From Enterobacter cloacae (GTDB taxonomy: Bacteria > Pseudomonadota > Gammaproteobacteria > Enterobacterales > Enterobacteriaceae): 64,000 nt of DNA. Location: positions 124,001-188,000 of the forward strand of contig NZ_JAALCJ010000006.1 in NCBI RefSeq assembly GCF_011078175.1. Reading direction: 5' to 3'. The position numbers were made by a program, and so were the translations under genes. The notes below the pieces were generated by a model that worked only from the letters and a program-made list of their open reading frames with translations, searched no databases and was not told where the DNA came from. Positions 30,145 to 39,890 of the stretch are shown here, in pieces. Within the stretch, counting starts at the first letter, position 1. Every line of letters begins with the position of its first letter.

Positions 30145-31512
30145 ATGATTAGCGTATTCGATATCTTCAAAATCGGTATTGGTCCTTCCAGCTCTCACAC
30201 CGTCGGACCAATGAAAGCCGGTAAACAATTCACGGATGACTTGATTGCACGCGGCATTTTGCACGACATCACCCGCGTGGTTGTCGATGTATATGGTTCC
30301 CTTTCCCTGACCGGTAAAGGCCACCATACTGATATTGCCATTATCATGGGGCTGGCGGGTAATCTGCCGGATACCGTTGATATTGATGCAATACCTGGCT
30401 TTATCCAGGACGTGAACACCCACGGTCGTTTGCTTCTGGCGAACGGCGAGCATGAGATTGAATTCCCGGTTGATCACTGCATGAATTTCCATGCGGATAA
30501 CCTGTCGCTGCACGAGAATGGCATGCGCATTACCGCGCTGGCCGGCGACAAAGCGGTTTACAGCCAGACGTATTACTCCATCGGCGGCGGGTTTATCGTC
30601 GACGAGGATCATTTTGGTCAAAGCACTAATTCTGCCGTTGACGTGCCGTACCCGTACAAAAACGCGGCCGACTTACAGCGTCACTGCCAGGAGACAGGGC
30701 TTTCTCTCTCCGGCCTGATGATGAAAAACGAGCTGGCCCTGCACAGCAAAGAGGAGCTGGAACAGCACTTCACTAACGTCTGGGAAGTGATGCGCAGCGG
30801 CATTGAGCGCGGGATCACCACCGAAGGGGTCCTGCCGGGTAAACTGCGTGTTCCGCGTCGTGCGGCTGCGTTACGCCGCATGCTGGTCAGCACCGACAAA
30901 ACCACCACCGACCCGATGGCCGTTGTCGATTGGATCAACATGTTCGCGCTGGCGGTGAACGAAGAGAACGCCGCGGGAGGCCGCGTCGTCACTGCACCAA
31001 CCAACGGGGCGTGCGGCATTGTTCCGGCGGTCCTGGCGTATTACGACAAGTTTATCCGCGAAGTGAACGCAAACTCCCTCGCGCGCTACCTGCTGGTCGC
31101 GAGTGCGATTGGCTCACTGTACAAGATGAACGCCTCAATTTCCGGCGCGGAAGTAGGCTGTCAGGGTGAAGTGGGCGTAGCCTGCTCTATGGCCGCGGCG
31201 GGTCTGGCCGAGCTGCTGGGCGCAAGCCCTGCGCAGGTTTGTATCGCGGCGGAAATCGGCATGGAACATAACCTGGGGCTGACCTGCGATCCGGTCGGCG
31301 GACAGGTCCAGGTGCCATGCATCGAGCGTAACGCCATCGCCTCTGTGAAAGCGGTGAACGCGGCCCGTATGGCGCTGCGTCGTACCAGCGAACCGCGCGT
31401 CTGCCTCGACAAGGTTATCGAAACCATGTACGAAACCGGTAAAGATATGAACGCCAAATACCGCGAAACCTCCCGCGGCGGCCTGGCGATGAAGATCGTT
31501 ACCTGCGATTAA
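30145..31512 (+). CDS. sdaB: L-serine deaminase II
   Basis: Iron-sulfur enzyme that converts L-serine to pyruvate and ammonia. The 455-residue single-chain protein starts MISVFDIFKIGIGPSSSHTV, typical of the N-terminal beta domain. The C-terminal alpha domain has TAPTNGACGIVPAVLAYY and SGAEVGCQGEVG. C339, C381 (TCDPVGG) and C392 (VPCIERN) are the likely cluster ligands by comparison with the family. Length equals E. coli SdaB; SdaA is close in sequence, but the pairing with sdaC identifies it as SdaB. Confidence 0.96.
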   Translation: MISVFDIFKIGIGPSSSHTVGPMKAGKQFTDDLIARGILHDITRVVVDVYGSLSLTGKGHHTDIAIIMGLAGNLPDTVDIDAIPGFIQDVNTHGRLLLANGEHEIEFPVDHCMNFHADNLSLHENGMRITALAGDKAVYSQTYYSIGGGFIVDEDHFGQSTNSAVDVPYPYKNAADLQRHCQETGLSLSGLMMKNELALHSKEELEQHFTNVWEVMRSGIERGITTEGVLPGKLRVPRRAAALRRMLVSTDKTTTDPMAVVDWINMFALAVNEENAAGGRVVTAPTNGACGIVPAVLAYYDKFIREVNANSLARYLLVASAIGSLYKMNASISGAEVGCQGEVGVACSMAAAGLAELLGASPAQVCIAAEIGMEHNLGLTCDPVGGQVQVPCIERNAIASVKAVNAARMALRRTSEPRVCLDKVIETMYETGKDMNAKYRETSRGGLAMKIVTCD

Positions 31513-31521
31513 GCCTCTCAG

Positions 31522-31558
31522 GAAGCCTCGTTTTGCGAGGCTTCTTCCCGTTTTCCTC
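31522..31558 (+). terminator. Intrinsic terminator of sdaCB
   Basis: GAAGCCTCG-ttttg-CGAGGCTTC followed by TTCCCGTTTTCC, ten bases after the sdaB stop. The T-run is interrupted, but the stem is strong. Confidence 0.8.
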
Positions 31559-31624
31559 ACCATTCATAGTTTCATGCTGCGCTCAGTGTTACCCTTCACC
31601 CATTAGACAGAAGGGAGATTATCT

Positions 31625-32380
31625 GTGGCCGTTCATTTGCTTATCGTCGATGCACTTAACCTGATTCGCCGTATTCATGCGGTACAGGGCACCCCCTGCA
31701 AGGACACCTGTTTACACGCGCTGGAGCAGCTCATTCGCCATAGCGAACCCACCCATGCTGTTGCCGTATTCGACGATGAAGCACGCAATACCGGCTGGCG
31801 GCACCAGCGCCTGCCGGACTACAAAGCCGGACGTGCGCCGATGCCGGACGATCTGCACGCAGAAATGCCCGTGATTCGCGCGGCCTTTGAACAGCGCGGC
31901 GTTCCGTGCTGGGGCGCCCACGGTAATGAGGCTGACGATTTAGCCGCAACGCTGGCGGTTAAGGTCGCGAGCGCCGGGCATCAGGCGACTATCGTTTCAA
32001 CCGACAAAGGCTACTGCCAGCTGCTCTCTCCAACGATCCGCATCCGGGACTACTTTCAAAAACGCTGGCTGGACGCGCCATTCATTGCCGGCGAGTTTGG
32101 CGTATCGCCTGAGCAACTGCCGGATTACTGGGGGCTGGCGGGGATCGGCAGCGCTAAAGTGCCGGGCGTCGCCGGTATTGGACCCAAAAGCGCCGCACAG
32201 CTGCTGACAGAGTTTAAGAGTCTGGAAGGAATCTACGCCATGCTTGATGAAGTGCCGGAAAAATGGCGCAATAAGCTGGAGGCGCATAAAGAAATGGCGT
32301 TTATCTGCCGGGAGGTGGCGACGCTACAGACTGATTTACAGCTGGACGGGAATTTACAGCAGTTAAGGTTAGAACGTTAA
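31625..32380 (+). CDS. xni: Flap endonuclease Xni (ExoIX)
   Basis: Structure-specific flap endonuclease related to the 5' nuclease domain of DNA polymerase I. The 251-residue protein starts at a GTG (31625) behind AGAAGGGAGA. Metal-binding acidic residues occur in [26 protein letters not shown] and [18 protein letters not shown], and a helix-hairpin-helix K+ site in [20 protein letters not shown]. Length equals E. coli Xni, formerly YgdG. Confidence 0.95.
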   Translation: MAVHLLIVDALNLIRRIHAVQGTPCKDTCLHALEQLIRHSEPTHAVAVFDDEARNTGWRHQRLPDYKAGRAPMPDDLHAEMPVIRAAFEQRGVPCWGAHGNEADDLAATLAVKVASAGHQATIVSTDKGYCQLLSPTIRIRDYFQKRWLDAPFIAGEFGVSPEQLPDYWGLAGIGSAKVPGVAGIGPKSAAQLLTEFKSLEGIYAMLDEVPEKWRNKLEAHKEMAFICREVATLQTDLQLDGNLQQLRLER

Positions 32381-32397
32381 AACAACTACACGATTTT

Positions 32398-32427
32398 GTA
32401 GGCCCGGTAAGCGCAGCGCCACCGGGC
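32398..32427. repeat. REP-type palindrome between xni and rlmM
   Basis: gtaggcccggtaagcgcagc followed by gccaccgggc, the same form as the second unit of the queD-queE pair. It fills the gap between two convergent genes. Confidence 0.85.
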
Positions 32428-32437
32428 GTTACAAACG

Positions 32438-33538
32438 TTATCGCTCGTCGCGACGTCCACCCACGGCCGCCCACCAGCGACGGATATGTACCGTGACTTC
32501 TTCGCGGTCGTGATAAAGCTGACGCGCCTGGATTTCCGCGTTAATCCCGTGTTCGTCCAGCTGCTGCTGAATATAAGCCAGGTTCTGCGACACCTCTTCG
32601 TAGCGCTTTTTCATCGGCAGCTTGAGGTTGAAAATCGTCTCACGACACCAGCCGTTCACCAGCCAGGAGGCCATCAGGGCCGCGACTTTCGCCGGTTTTT
32701 CTACCATGTCGCACACCATCCAGGAGATGTTGTTGCGGTTAGGCCGATAGCGGAAGCCGTCCTCACGCAGCCAGGTGACCTGCCCGGTATCCATCAGGCT
32801 TTGCGCCATCGGGCCGTTATCCACAGACGAAACCCACATGTTGCGTTTCACCAGCTGATAGGTCCAGCCGCCCGGGCATGCGCCAAGGTCGACGGCATAC
32901 ATGCCGTTTGCCAGACGTTCGTCCCACTCATCCGCCGGGATAAACACGTGGAACGCCTCTTCCAGCTTCAGGGTTGAACGGCTCGGCGCGTCTGCCGGGA
33001 AGCGCAGACGCGGGATCCCCATAAAGAACGGCGAGTTATTGGTGGTATACGAGTAGCCGGCGTAGCAACATCCTGGCGCAATAAAGAAGATATGCACAAC
33101 CGGACGCTTTGCCGTTTCGTAGTTAGTCAGCACCCCCGCATCACGCAGCGCCGCGCGCAGCGGCACGGTAAACTTACGGCAGAACTTCATCAGCTCTTTG
33201 CTTTCGTTGGTGTCGGCCACTTCCACGCGTAAATCGCCGCCCTTCTCCACCACGCCCTGCAACAGGCCAACAATCGGCGTAATGCGATCTTCCGGCGGAA
33301 GATCTTTCAGCAGTTCGCCCGCGACAAACATCTGGCGCGCGAAAATCAATGAGCTGAACGGCAGTTCGCGCGCCAGCTTGTCGGCATCATCAGGCTGATA
33401 ACATTCAAATACCACATAGCCCGCGTTCTCTTTGACGCGAGCGAATCCGAAGACTTCACGCTTCGCCGCTTTATCGGTGATTTCCGCGGCGCACTCTTTC
33501 TCAAACCCCGGGCGACAATATAAAACAACCTTATTCAT
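32438..33538 (-). CDS. rlmM: 23S rRNA (cytidine-2498-2'-O)-methyltransferase RlmM
   Basis: Adds the 2'-O-methyl group to C2498 of 23S rRNA. The 366-residue protein starts [20 protein letters not shown]; an alternative start two codons upstream was set aside to match E. coli. A THUMP-like N-terminal region is followed by a Rossmann methyltransferase domain with [20 protein letters not shown] near residue 220, [10 protein letters not shown] and [14 protein letters not shown], carrying the K-D-K-E type catalytic residues. It overlaps the ygdD stop by 8 nt. Confidence 0.96.
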   Translation of the reverse strand: MNKVVLYCRPGFEKECAAEITDKAAKREVFGFARVKENAGYVVFECYQPDDADKLARELPFSSLIFARQMFVAGELLKDLPPEDRITPIVGLLQGVVEKGGDLRVEVADTNESKELMKFCRKFTVPLRAALRDAGVLTNYETAKRPVVHIFFIAPGCCYAGYSYTTNNSPFFMGIPRLRFPADAPSRSTLKLEEAFHVFIPADEWDERLANGMYAVDLGACPGGWTYQLVKRNMWVSSVDNGPMAQSLMDTGQVTWLREDGFRYRPNRNNISWMVCDMVEKPAKVAALMASWLVNGWCRETIFNLKLPMKKRYEEVSQNLAYIQQQLDEHGINAEIQARQLYHDREEVTVHIRRWWAAVGGRRDER

Positions 33539-33926
33539 GAACAACGCCCTTGCGTTTCAGACGGATAGCTCCGATAAACATTAAAACCCAACCCGCCAGG
33601 AAGCTGACGCCGCCGACAGGTGTAACAAACGCCCACAGGCGTAAATGCGACAGCGCCAGACAGTAGAGGCTGCCGCTGAACAGTACGGTACCCAGCGCCA
33701 GAAAGACGCTGCTCCAGTAAAACCAGATGCTGATGCGGCGCTGCATCGCCACCGCCAGCCCAAAAATTGCCAGCGTGTGGAACGCCTGATATTCAAGGCC
33801 GGTCTGGATCCAGCCCATCTCCACAACGCCCAAAGACTTGCTTAAGACATGCGCGCCAAACGCGCCCAGAGCTACAAAAATAAAGCCACTCACCGCGGCG
33901 AAAATCAGCATGAATCGGCTGGTCAT
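33531..33926 (-). CDS. ygdD: DUF423 inner-membrane protein YgdD
   Basis: Small membrane protein of unknown function. The 131-residue product starts [20 protein letters not shown]; an upstream ATG adding 12 residues was rejected on family length. Four hydrophobic segments are visible (about residues 5-25, 45-65, 70-92, 95-120), with the DUF423 core [13 protein letters not shown] and [11 protein letters not shown]. It lies between gcvA and rlmM on the same strand, overlapping rlmM by 8 nt. Confidence 0.94.
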   Translation of the reverse strand: MTSRFMLIFAAVSGFIFVALGAFGAHVLSKSLGVVEMGWIQTGLEYQAFHTLAIFGLAVAMQRRISIWFYWSSVFLALGTVLFSGSLYCLALSHLRLWAFVTPVGGVSFLAGWVLMFIGAIRLKRKGVVHE

Positions 33927-33965
33927 GTTTAAGTCCTGAATTGATGCGTGCCCGGCACACAAACG

Positions 33966-34883
33966 TTATTGTTCATACCTGAAGCGGAATTTTTCTTGCT
34001 CGCTTGCCGCTTTTGCCAGTATCCACTGCCGGAAAGCAGCTATTTTACCCAGTTCTGCCTGACTGTCATGACAAACCAGATAAAATGCATTCTTGCTGAC
34101 CAGTACATCGTTAAATGGGCAAACCAGACGGCCTGCCTCAATTTCGGACTGCGCCATCACGTTGTTTGCCAACGCCACGCCCTGCCCGTGAATGGCAGCC
34201 TGTAGCACCATCGCGCTGTGGCTAAAAATGGGCCCCTGCTGCACGTTAATATGATTAAGACCTAACTGGCGGGTATACGTTTGCCAGTCGCGACGCGAGG
34301 CATCGTGTAAAAGCGTATGTTGCGCGAGATCGGCGGGCGTCTTAAGCGCTTTATCCCCCGTCAGCAGCAGCGGTGAACAGACCGGCAAGAGATATTCTGC
34401 GTATAATTTTTCCACACGCAAGCCCGGCCAATTACCACGGCCGTAAAAAATCGCCACGTCCACATCATCTGCAAGCTTGTCTTCCTGACGGTCCACGGCC
34501 TGGATTCGGACATCGATTCCCGGATAAGTTGAGTTAAAGCTTGAGAGTCGCGGCACCAGCCACTGAATGGCAAAACTGGGCAATAAACTGACAGTCAGGG
34601 CACCTTTTGCACTTCGGGCCTGAAGTTTGCGAGTGGCTTCCGTCAGCTGGGAAAAAATCTCTTTAATATCCTGAAAATAGCTCTGCCCCTCTTCGGTCAA
34701 CAGCAATGAACGGTTGCGTCGACGAAACAGCTTAAGCCCCAGAAAATCCTCCAGAGACTTGATTTGATGACTTACTGCGGCCTGTGTCACAAAAAGCTCA
34801 TCGGCTGCGCGAGTGAAGCTGAGGTGGCGTGCTGCTGCATCAAAAACACGTAATGCATTTAGGGGTGGCAATCGCTTGGACAT
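33966..34883 (-). CDS. gcvA: LysR-family regulator GcvA of the glycine cleavage system
   Basis: Activates gcvTHP when glycine is present, represses it with GcvR otherwise, and activates gcvB. The 305-residue protein has a LysR winged helix (PPLNALRVFDAAARHLSFTR, AADELFVTQAAVSHQIKSLE, about residues 6-45) and a ligand-binding domain (GALTVSLLPSFAIQWLVPRL onward). It matches E. coli GcvA almost throughout. It is divergent from gcvB across 128 bp, so the two promoters share control DNA. Confidence 0.97.
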   Translation of the reverse strand: MSKRLPPLNALRVFDAAARHLSFTRAADELFVTQAAVSHQIKSLEDFLGLKLFRRRNRSLLLTEEGQSYFQDIKEIFSQLTEATRKLQARSAKGALTVSLLPSFAIQWLVPRLSSFNSTYPGIDVRIQAVDRQEDKLADDVDVAIFYGRGNWPGLRVEKLYAEYLLPVCSPLLLTGDKALKTPADLAQHTLLHDASRRDWQTYTRQLGLNHINVQQGPIFSHSAMVLQAAIHGQGVALANNVMAQSEIEAGRLVCPFNDVLVSKNAFYLVCHDSQAELGKIAAFRQWILAKAASEQEKFRFRYEQ

Positions 34884-34976
34884 GGTTATCTGGCTTAGAT
34901 GTTAACGAGATTTAACATATAGGAAACAACGTTTAACCTATTAGTTTTTTTTATCTGAGCCATTATAATTTGTCCG

Positions 34977-35005
34977 TTGAGGAACTACCAGCAAATACCT
35001 ATAGT
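34977..35005 (+). promoter_or_regulatory. gcvB promoter
   Basis: A -35 TTGAGG (34977-34982) and -10 TATAGT (35000-35005) with 17-bp spacing end six bases before the inferred gcvB start. The AT-rich DNA up to gcvA at 34884 should carry the GcvA sites shared by both divergent transcripts. Confidence 0.85.
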
Positions 35006-35011
35006 GGCGGC

Positions 35012-35219
35012 ACTTCCTGAGCCGGAACGAAAAGCTTTTTTTGGAATGCGTGTTCTGAAGGGCTTTTGGCTTACGGTTGTGATGTTGTGTTGTTGTGTTT
35101 GCAATTGGTCTGCGATTCAGACCACGGTAGCAACGCTACCAATTTTTCACTTCCTGTACATTTACCCTGTCTGTCCATAGTGATTAATGTAGCACCGCCA
35201 ACTTGCGGTGCTTTTTTTT
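35012..35219 (+). ncRNA. gcvB: GcvB small RNA
   Basis: Hfq-dependent sRNA that represses many amino acid and peptide transport mRNAs. It begins ACTTCCTGAGCCGGAACG at 35012 as in E. coli. It contains the long GU-rich R1 seed at about 35075-35102 (ggttgtgatgttgtgttgtt and onward) and the conserved gtacatttaccctgtctgtc. It ends in the terminator AGCACCGC-caactt-GCGGTGCT followed by eight T. The length of about 208 nt agrees with the family, and it is divergent from its activator gene gcvA. Confidence 0.97.
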
Positions 35220-35233
35220 CGCTTATCTAACTG

Positions 35234-35461
35234 TTAATGCTCGATTTCCTTCATCTCTTTCACGTCACTGCGGTTGATCTGCTGTTTGTTCCCGTTAGCA
35301 TCTTTGTATGAAATCATCCCGGTATCATTATCGGTTGTCGGTTTCCCTTCAGAGACGATAGATCGACCATCGTTAGTATGCATTACGTAGTTGTTACCAG
35401 AACAGGCGCTCAGGGCAAAGGTCAACGCACAGGCAGAAATGATTGCAGCTGTCTTTTTCAT
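35234..35461 (-). CDS. ygdI: DUF903 lipoprotein YgdI
   Basis: Small predicted lipoprotein of unknown function. The 75-residue precursor starts MKKTAAIISACALTFALSAC; C20 is the lipidation site of the lipobox LSAC. An upstream in-frame start adding six residues was rejected because it breaks the signal peptide. The mature part has the DUF903 SH3-like core YVMHTNDGRSIVSEGKP and GMISYKDANGNKQQINRSDV. It is paralogous to YgdR at 62644. Confidence 0.95.
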   Translation of the reverse strand: MKKTAAIISACALTFALSACSGNNYVMHTNDGRSIVSEGKPTTDNDTGMISYKDANGNKQQINRSDVKEMKEIEH

Positions 35462-35652
35462 GATTATCTCCTTTAGCAATTAATGCTATTCAAACCTCGA
35501 TTTATAACAGGCTAAAACATCCGCCTAACACTATTTAGCATAACCTGCTTTTTCAGACTCGCCAGGATAAGCAGACAAATCTGATAGATATCAACTTCCT
35601 TGCCCTGTCGATGAATTTGCGCGACGATCGGAGAATCGAGATGAGGAATTCC

Positions 35653-36858
35653 ATGAACGCTTTCAGCCCTGCGCAGTTTCGCGCACAGTTTCCGGCGCTG
35701 GCCGATGCCGGCATTTACCTTGATAGCGCCGCCACGGCCCTTAAGCCGCAGGCGGTGATAGAGGCAACCCGCCAGTTTTACAGCCTGAGCGCCGGGAACG
35801 TGCACCGCAGCCAGTATGCCGACGCGCAGCGCTTAACGGCGCAATACGAAGCCGCACGTGATCAGGTCGCGCGCCTGATCAATGCTGACAGCGGTAAGAA
35901 TATCGTCTGGACGCGGGGCACCACCGAGGCCATTAACATGGTGGCGCAATGTTACGCGCGTCCGCTGTTGCAGCCCGGGGATGAGATCATCGTCAGCGAG
36001 GCGGAACACCACGCCAACCTGGTGCCCTGGCTGATGGTGGCCGAACAAACCGGGGCACGGGTTGTAAAGCTCCCGTTGGGTACAGACTTCCTGCCTGACG
36101 TGGCGCGTCTGCCTGAGCTGATTACGCCGCGCAGCCGTATTCTGGCGCTGGGGCAGATGTCCAACGTCACCGGCGGCTGTCCGGATCTGGCGCGTGCCAT
36201 TGAGATTGCCCATGCCAGCGGCGTGGTGGTGATGGTCGACGGTGCGCAGGGGGTGGTGCATTTTCCGGCTGACGTTCAGGCGCTGGATATCGACTTCTAT
36301 GCCTTCTCAGGACACAAATTGTACGGGCCAACCGGTATCGGCGCGCTGTACGGCAAACCTGACCTGCTGGCCCGGATGACGCCGTGGCTCGGCGGGGGCA
36401 AGATGATTACCGAAGTCACCTTCGATGGTTTTAAAACGCAGGATGTGCCTTACCGCCTGGAAGCCGGTACGCCAAACGTGGCCGGGGTTATCGGTCTGAG
36501 CGCGGCGCTCGAATGGCTGGCAGAAACGGATGTGGTTCAGGCTGAAAGCTGGAGCCGGGGTCTGGCGACGCTGGCGGAAGAAGAGCTTAAAAAACGCCCG
36601 GGGTTTCGCTCGTTCCGCGTACAGGACTCCAGCCTGCTCGCCTTTGACTTCGCGGGCGTACACCATAGCGACATGGTGACGCTGCTTGCCGGGTACGGCA
36701 TTGCCCTGCGTGCCGGACAGCACTGCGCCCAGCCGCTGCTGGCAGCCATGGGCGTGAGCGGCACCCTGCGCGCCTCGTTTGCCCCGTACAATTCAAAAAG
36801 TGACGTCGACGCGCTGGTTTCCGCCATCGACCGCGCCCTGGAATTACTGGTGGATTAA
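35653..36858 (+). CDS. csdA: Cysteine desulfurase CsdA
   Basis: PLP enzyme that takes sulfur from cysteine (or cysteine sulfinate) and hands it to CsdE. The 401-residue protein starts [16 protein letters not shown]; an upstream frame start at 35611 was rejected on length. K222 in [13 protein letters not shown] binds PLP and C358 in RAGQHCAQP carries the persulfide. The short catalytic loop places it with the SufS-like group II enzymes. Its stop overlaps the csdE start (TAATG). Confidence 0.97.
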   Translation: MNAFSPAQFRAQFPALADAGIYLDSAATALKPQAVIEATRQFYSLSAGNVHRSQYADAQRLTAQYEAARDQVARLINADSGKNIVWTRGTTEAINMVAQCYARPLLQPGDEIIVSEAEHHANLVPWLMVAEQTGARVVKLPLGTDFLPDVARLPELITPRSRILALGQMSNVTGGCPDLARAIEIAHASGVVVMVDGAQGVVHFPADVQALDIDFYAFSGHKLYGPTGIGALYGKPDLLARMTPWLGGGKMITEVTFDGFKTQDVPYRLEAGTPNVAGVIGLSAALEWLAETDVVQAESWSRGLATLAEEELKKRPGFRSFRVQDSSLLAFDFAGVHHSDMVTLLAGYGIALRAGQHCAQPLLAAMGVSGTLRASFAPYNSKSDVDALVSAIDRALELLVD

Positions 36859-37304
36859 TGACAAGTTCAGCCTTAGCCGGGCACCCGTTCGGCACCGTTA
36901 TCACTGAAGAGACGTTGAAACAGACCTTCGCCCCGCTCACGCAGTGGGAGGATAAATACCGTCAGCTGATCCTGCTGGGTAAACAGCTGCCCACGCTGTC
37001 AGACGAGCTGAAATCACAGGCGGAGGAGATCGCCGGCTGCGAGAACCGCGTCTGGCTTGGGTTTAGCGTATCCGGTGAGAAACTGCATTTCTTCGGCGAC
37101 AGCGAGGGACGCATTGTTCGCGGTCTGCTGGCGGTGCTGTTGACCGCAATCGAAGGGAAAAGCGCCGCAGAGCTGCTGGCGCATTCTCCGCTGGCGCTGT
37201 TTGATGAGCTGGGACTTCGCGCGCAGCTTAGCGCCTCGCGCGGACAGGGACTGATCGCGCTCAACGACGCGGTGCTGAATGCCGCCCGTCAGGCTCAGGC
37301 CTGA
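36858..37304 (+). CDS. csdE: Sulfur acceptor protein CsdE
   Basis: SufE-like partner that takes the persulfide from CsdA; with TcdA it is linked to sulfur transfer in E. coli. The 148-residue protein has the acceptor cysteine C61 in [14 protein letters not shown]. It is translationally coupled to csdA by a one-base overlap. Its 3' end overlaps the convergent tcdA by 10 nt. Confidence 0.95.
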   Translation: MTSSALAGHPFGTVITEETLKQTFAPLTQWEDKYRQLILLGKQLPTLSDELKSQAEEIAGCENRVWLGFSVSGEKLHFFGDSEGRIVRGLLAVLLTAIEGKSAAELLAHSPLALFDELGLRAQLSASRGQGLIALNDAVLNAARQAQA

Positions 37305-38101
37305 CGTTCCGCCTTCGCCATCATCTTCTTCAGGGCGTGAGAGACCGCCACAAAGCCGAAGGAGGCGGTCACCATGGTGGCCGCTCCAAACCCTGATGCA
37401 CAATCCATCCGCTTTGGCCCTTCCGCTGTGCTTTTCATTGCACAGACCGAACCATCCGCCTGCGGATAAACCAGCGCTTCTGTCGAGAACACACAGTCCA
37501 CGCCCAGCTTGCCTTTGCTGTTTTTCACCACGTTGAAGTCGCTTTTTAAGCGCTCGCGCAGCTTAGCGGCCAGCGGATCCTGAATGGTTTTCGCCAGGTC
37601 CGCCACCTGGATCTGCGTCGGATCAATTTGTCCACCCGCGCCGCCTGTTGTCACCAGCGGTACCTTGTAACGACGACAATAAGCGATCAGCGCCGCTTTT
37701 GGCCGCACGCTGTCGATGGCGTCAATCACATAGCTGTAGCCTTTGCTCATGTACTCCGCGACGTTATCTGCCGTCACAAAGTCGTCGATTACCGTCACCC
37801 TACACTCCGGGTTGATGAGACGAATACGCTCCGCCATCACCTCAGACTTAGCCAGACCGACGTTATCACGCAGGGCGTGGATCTGACGGTTAGTGTTAGT
37901 AACGCAAACGTCATCCATATCAATCAACGTAATTGCGCCAATGCCGGTTCTCGCCAGCGCTTCTGCTGCCCACGAACCCACACCACCAATGCCCACCACG
38001 CAGACATGCGCATCCGCGAACAGTTGCAGGGCTTTTTCACCATATAACCGTGCCGTGCCGCCGAAACGCTGGCGCCAGGCATCGCTGATTACCACAGACA
38101 T
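37295..38101 (-). CDS. tcdA: tRNA threonylcarbamoyladenosine dehydratase TcdA (CsdL)
   Basis: E1-like ATP-dependent enzyme that cyclises t6A37 to ct6A37 in ANN-decoding tRNAs. The 268-residue protein has the ATP-binding [20 protein letters not shown] near residue 34, [16 protein letters not shown], and [20 protein letters not shown] near residue 150. Length equals E. coli TcdA. It converges on csdE with a 10-nt overlap, and the Csd proteins interact with it physically in E. coli. Confidence 0.96.
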   Translation of the reverse strand: MSVVISDAWRQRFGGTARLYGEKALQLFADAHVCVVGIGGVGSWAAEALARTGIGAITLIDMDDVCVTNTNRQIHALRDNVGLAKSEVMAERIRLINPECRVTVIDDFVTADNVAEYMSKGYSYVIDAIDSVRPKAALIAYCRRYKVPLVTTGGAGGQIDPTQIQVADLAKTIQDPLAAKLRERLKSDFNVVKNSKGKLGVDCVFSTEALVYPQADGSVCAMKSTAEGPKRMDCASGFGAATMVTASFGFVAVSHALKKMMAKAERQA

Positions 38102-38111
38102 AAAACCTCAG

Positions 38112-38140
38112 ATGTAAAAAGGGTGAGGTATTCCTCACCC
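38112..38140 (-). terminator. Intrinsic terminator of mltA
   Basis: GGGTGAGG-tatt-CCTCACCC; read on the minus strand it is followed by TTTTTA, 36 bp after the mltA stop and upstream of tcdA. Confidence 0.88.
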
Positions 38141-38176
38141 TGAACCGTAATCCTTATTGCCCTCAGAATACCACAA

Positions 38177-39274
38177 TCAGCCGCTGAATACGTTTCCGGT
38201 ACCCGGCGCTGTCTTCAGCACCCACACGCGTCCGTAGTGGTTATACCAGCCTGCACGGTGACCGGCATCCGGGCCGATGCCCTGATAAATGTCGAAGTGC
38301 TGGCCTTTGATCGCCCCCCCCACATCCAGCGCCACCATCAGGCGCAATTCATACTTGCCGTTGAATTTGCCGTTGTTGTCGAGGAGAGGGACTTCCGCCA
38401 GCAGCGTGGTACCCGCCGGGATAATCGAACGATCCGATGCCACAGAAGCGCGGCCAATCAGCGGTACGGCACTAGCCCCTTTCACTGGCGCAAAGTTTTG
38501 CGGTTTGAAGAAGACAAACGATGGGTTCTGCTCAAGCAGCTCTCGCACTTCCGCTTCGCTGTGTTTTTCGCCCCACTCGCGGATCGCCTGCATTGACATA
38601 TCTTCTCGTTTCACTTCACCACGGTCGATGAGCACTTTACCGATACTGCGATAGGCATGACCATTTTTCCCCGCATAGCTAAAGAAGTTCAACGGCGAGC
38701 CGTCGCCAAAATCAATATAACCGCTGCCCTGCACGTCCATAATGAAGTTGTCCATCAGCGAGTTGCTGTAGGCCAGAACATAATTTTCGCTAAGCGCACC
38801 GGCGTAGATCTCGGCGCGAGACGGCAAACGACCGCGTTTCGGCGGCATACGGTAAATAGGATACTGGAACTCGCCCTGGCGCGTGTGTCGCGCCTGGACA
38901 ACCGGGGTGTAGTAACCGGTAAACTGGACGTTACCGTAGTTATCCGCCCCCTCCATCTGCCAGGCATCGATACCAAACTGGCGCATATTACGGGTATCAC
39001 CGCCTGCACGCAGCCAGTCCTGGACGGCGCTATAGACGTTGTTCTGCGAACTGTATAAACGCGGGGAAGCAGTGCGGATCTGGTAGACCTGCTCGGAGAA
39101 ATCTCCGGCATTGATCGGAGCGCCCACGGCGTCTGGCTGGTTAACTAAAGAGAAAGGCTGGGATAACTTCCCGTCTTTATACTGTTGACCGCGATCGGTC
39201 GGTTTGGAAGAACAGGCCGCAAGAATTGCTACCATTGCGCCCGTCATCAGATACTTCGCCCAACGTCCTTTCAT
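38177..39274 (-). CDS. mltA: Membrane-bound lytic murein transglycosylase A
   Basis: Outer-membrane lipoprotein that cleaves the MurNAc-GlcNAc bond of peptidoglycan with formation of 1,6-anhydroMurNAc. The 365-residue precursor has the signal MKGRWAKYLMTGAMVAILAAC with lipidated C21. The MltA fold includes FTGYYTPVVQARHTRQGEFQ and the 3D domain near the C terminus, where VALDVGGAIKGQHFDIYQG carries the likely catalytic aspartate. Length equals E. coli MltA. Confidence 0.97.
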   Translation of the reverse strand: MKGRWAKYLMTGAMVAILAACSSKPTDRGQQYKDGKLSQPFSLVNQPDAVGAPINAGDFSEQVYQIRTASPRLYSSQNNVYSAVQDWLRAGGDTRNMRQFGIDAWQMEGADNYGNVQFTGYYTPVVQARHTRQGEFQYPIYRMPPKRGRLPSRAEIYAGALSENYVLAYSNSLMDNFIMDVQGSGYIDFGDGSPLNFFSYAGKNGHAYRSIGKVLIDRGEVKREDMSMQAIREWGEKHSEAEVRELLEQNPSFVFFKPQNFAPVKGASAVPLIGRASVASDRSIIPAGTTLLAEVPLLDNNGKFNGKYELRLMVALDVGGAIKGQHFDIYQGIGPDAGHRAGWYNHYGRVWVLKTAPGTGNVFSG

Positions 39275-39441
39275 TATATCTCGTCTTTTAGTTGCCCAAT
39301 TCCGCGTGATGAAGATAACAAACCCACCGTGTTAATGAAATGCAATCGCCTTCCCTTTGGCAAATTCTGCACAAAAAATAGCCCAAAGTGGCTTTTACCG
39401 TTCATTTTGCATACAAAATAATGAATTATGTGAAAAAGGGG

Positions 39442-39469
39442 TTGCATCACAAACCTATCCGAGTATAGT
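39442..39469 (+). promoter_or_regulatory. Promoter of the initiator tRNA array
   Basis: -35 TTGCAT (39442-39447) and -10 TATAGT (39464-39469) with 16-bp spacing, followed by the GC-rich discriminator GCGC typical of stringently controlled stable RNA promoters. It is 13 bp before the first tRNA. Confidence 0.85.
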
Positions 39470-39482
39470 GCGCTTCCACGGA

Positions 39483-39559
<77 letters not shown>

Positions 39560-39603
39560 ATTAAAATTTGATGAAGTATCTTCTACGACTGTAGAAAGAC
39601 GGA

Positions 39604-39680
<77 letters not shown>

Positions 39681-39724
39681 ATCAAATTTGAAGAAGTAAG
39701 TTTCTACAAGTGTAGAAAGACGGA

Positions 39725-39801
<77 letters not shown>

Positions 39802-39820
39802 ACACTTCTTAAAACAATAA

Positions 39821-39843
39821 ACACCCTGAAGGGTGTTTTTTTG
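39821..39843 (+). terminator. Terminator of the initiator tRNA array
   Basis: ACACCCT-ga-AGGGTGT followed by a run of T, 20 bp after the third tRNA. Confidence 0.9.
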
Positions 39844-39856
39844 TATCTGGCGTTTG

Positions 39857-39882
39857 TGAAAACGCCGGGCATGATACCCGGC
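39857..39882 (-). terminator. Possible terminator of amiC
   Basis: GCCGGG (39864-39869) and CCCGGC (39877-39882) pair; on the minus strand GTTTTC follows. The stem is short and the T-run weak. It lies 9 bp after the amiC stop. Confidence 0.5.
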
Positions 39883-39890
39883 TTAATGCC

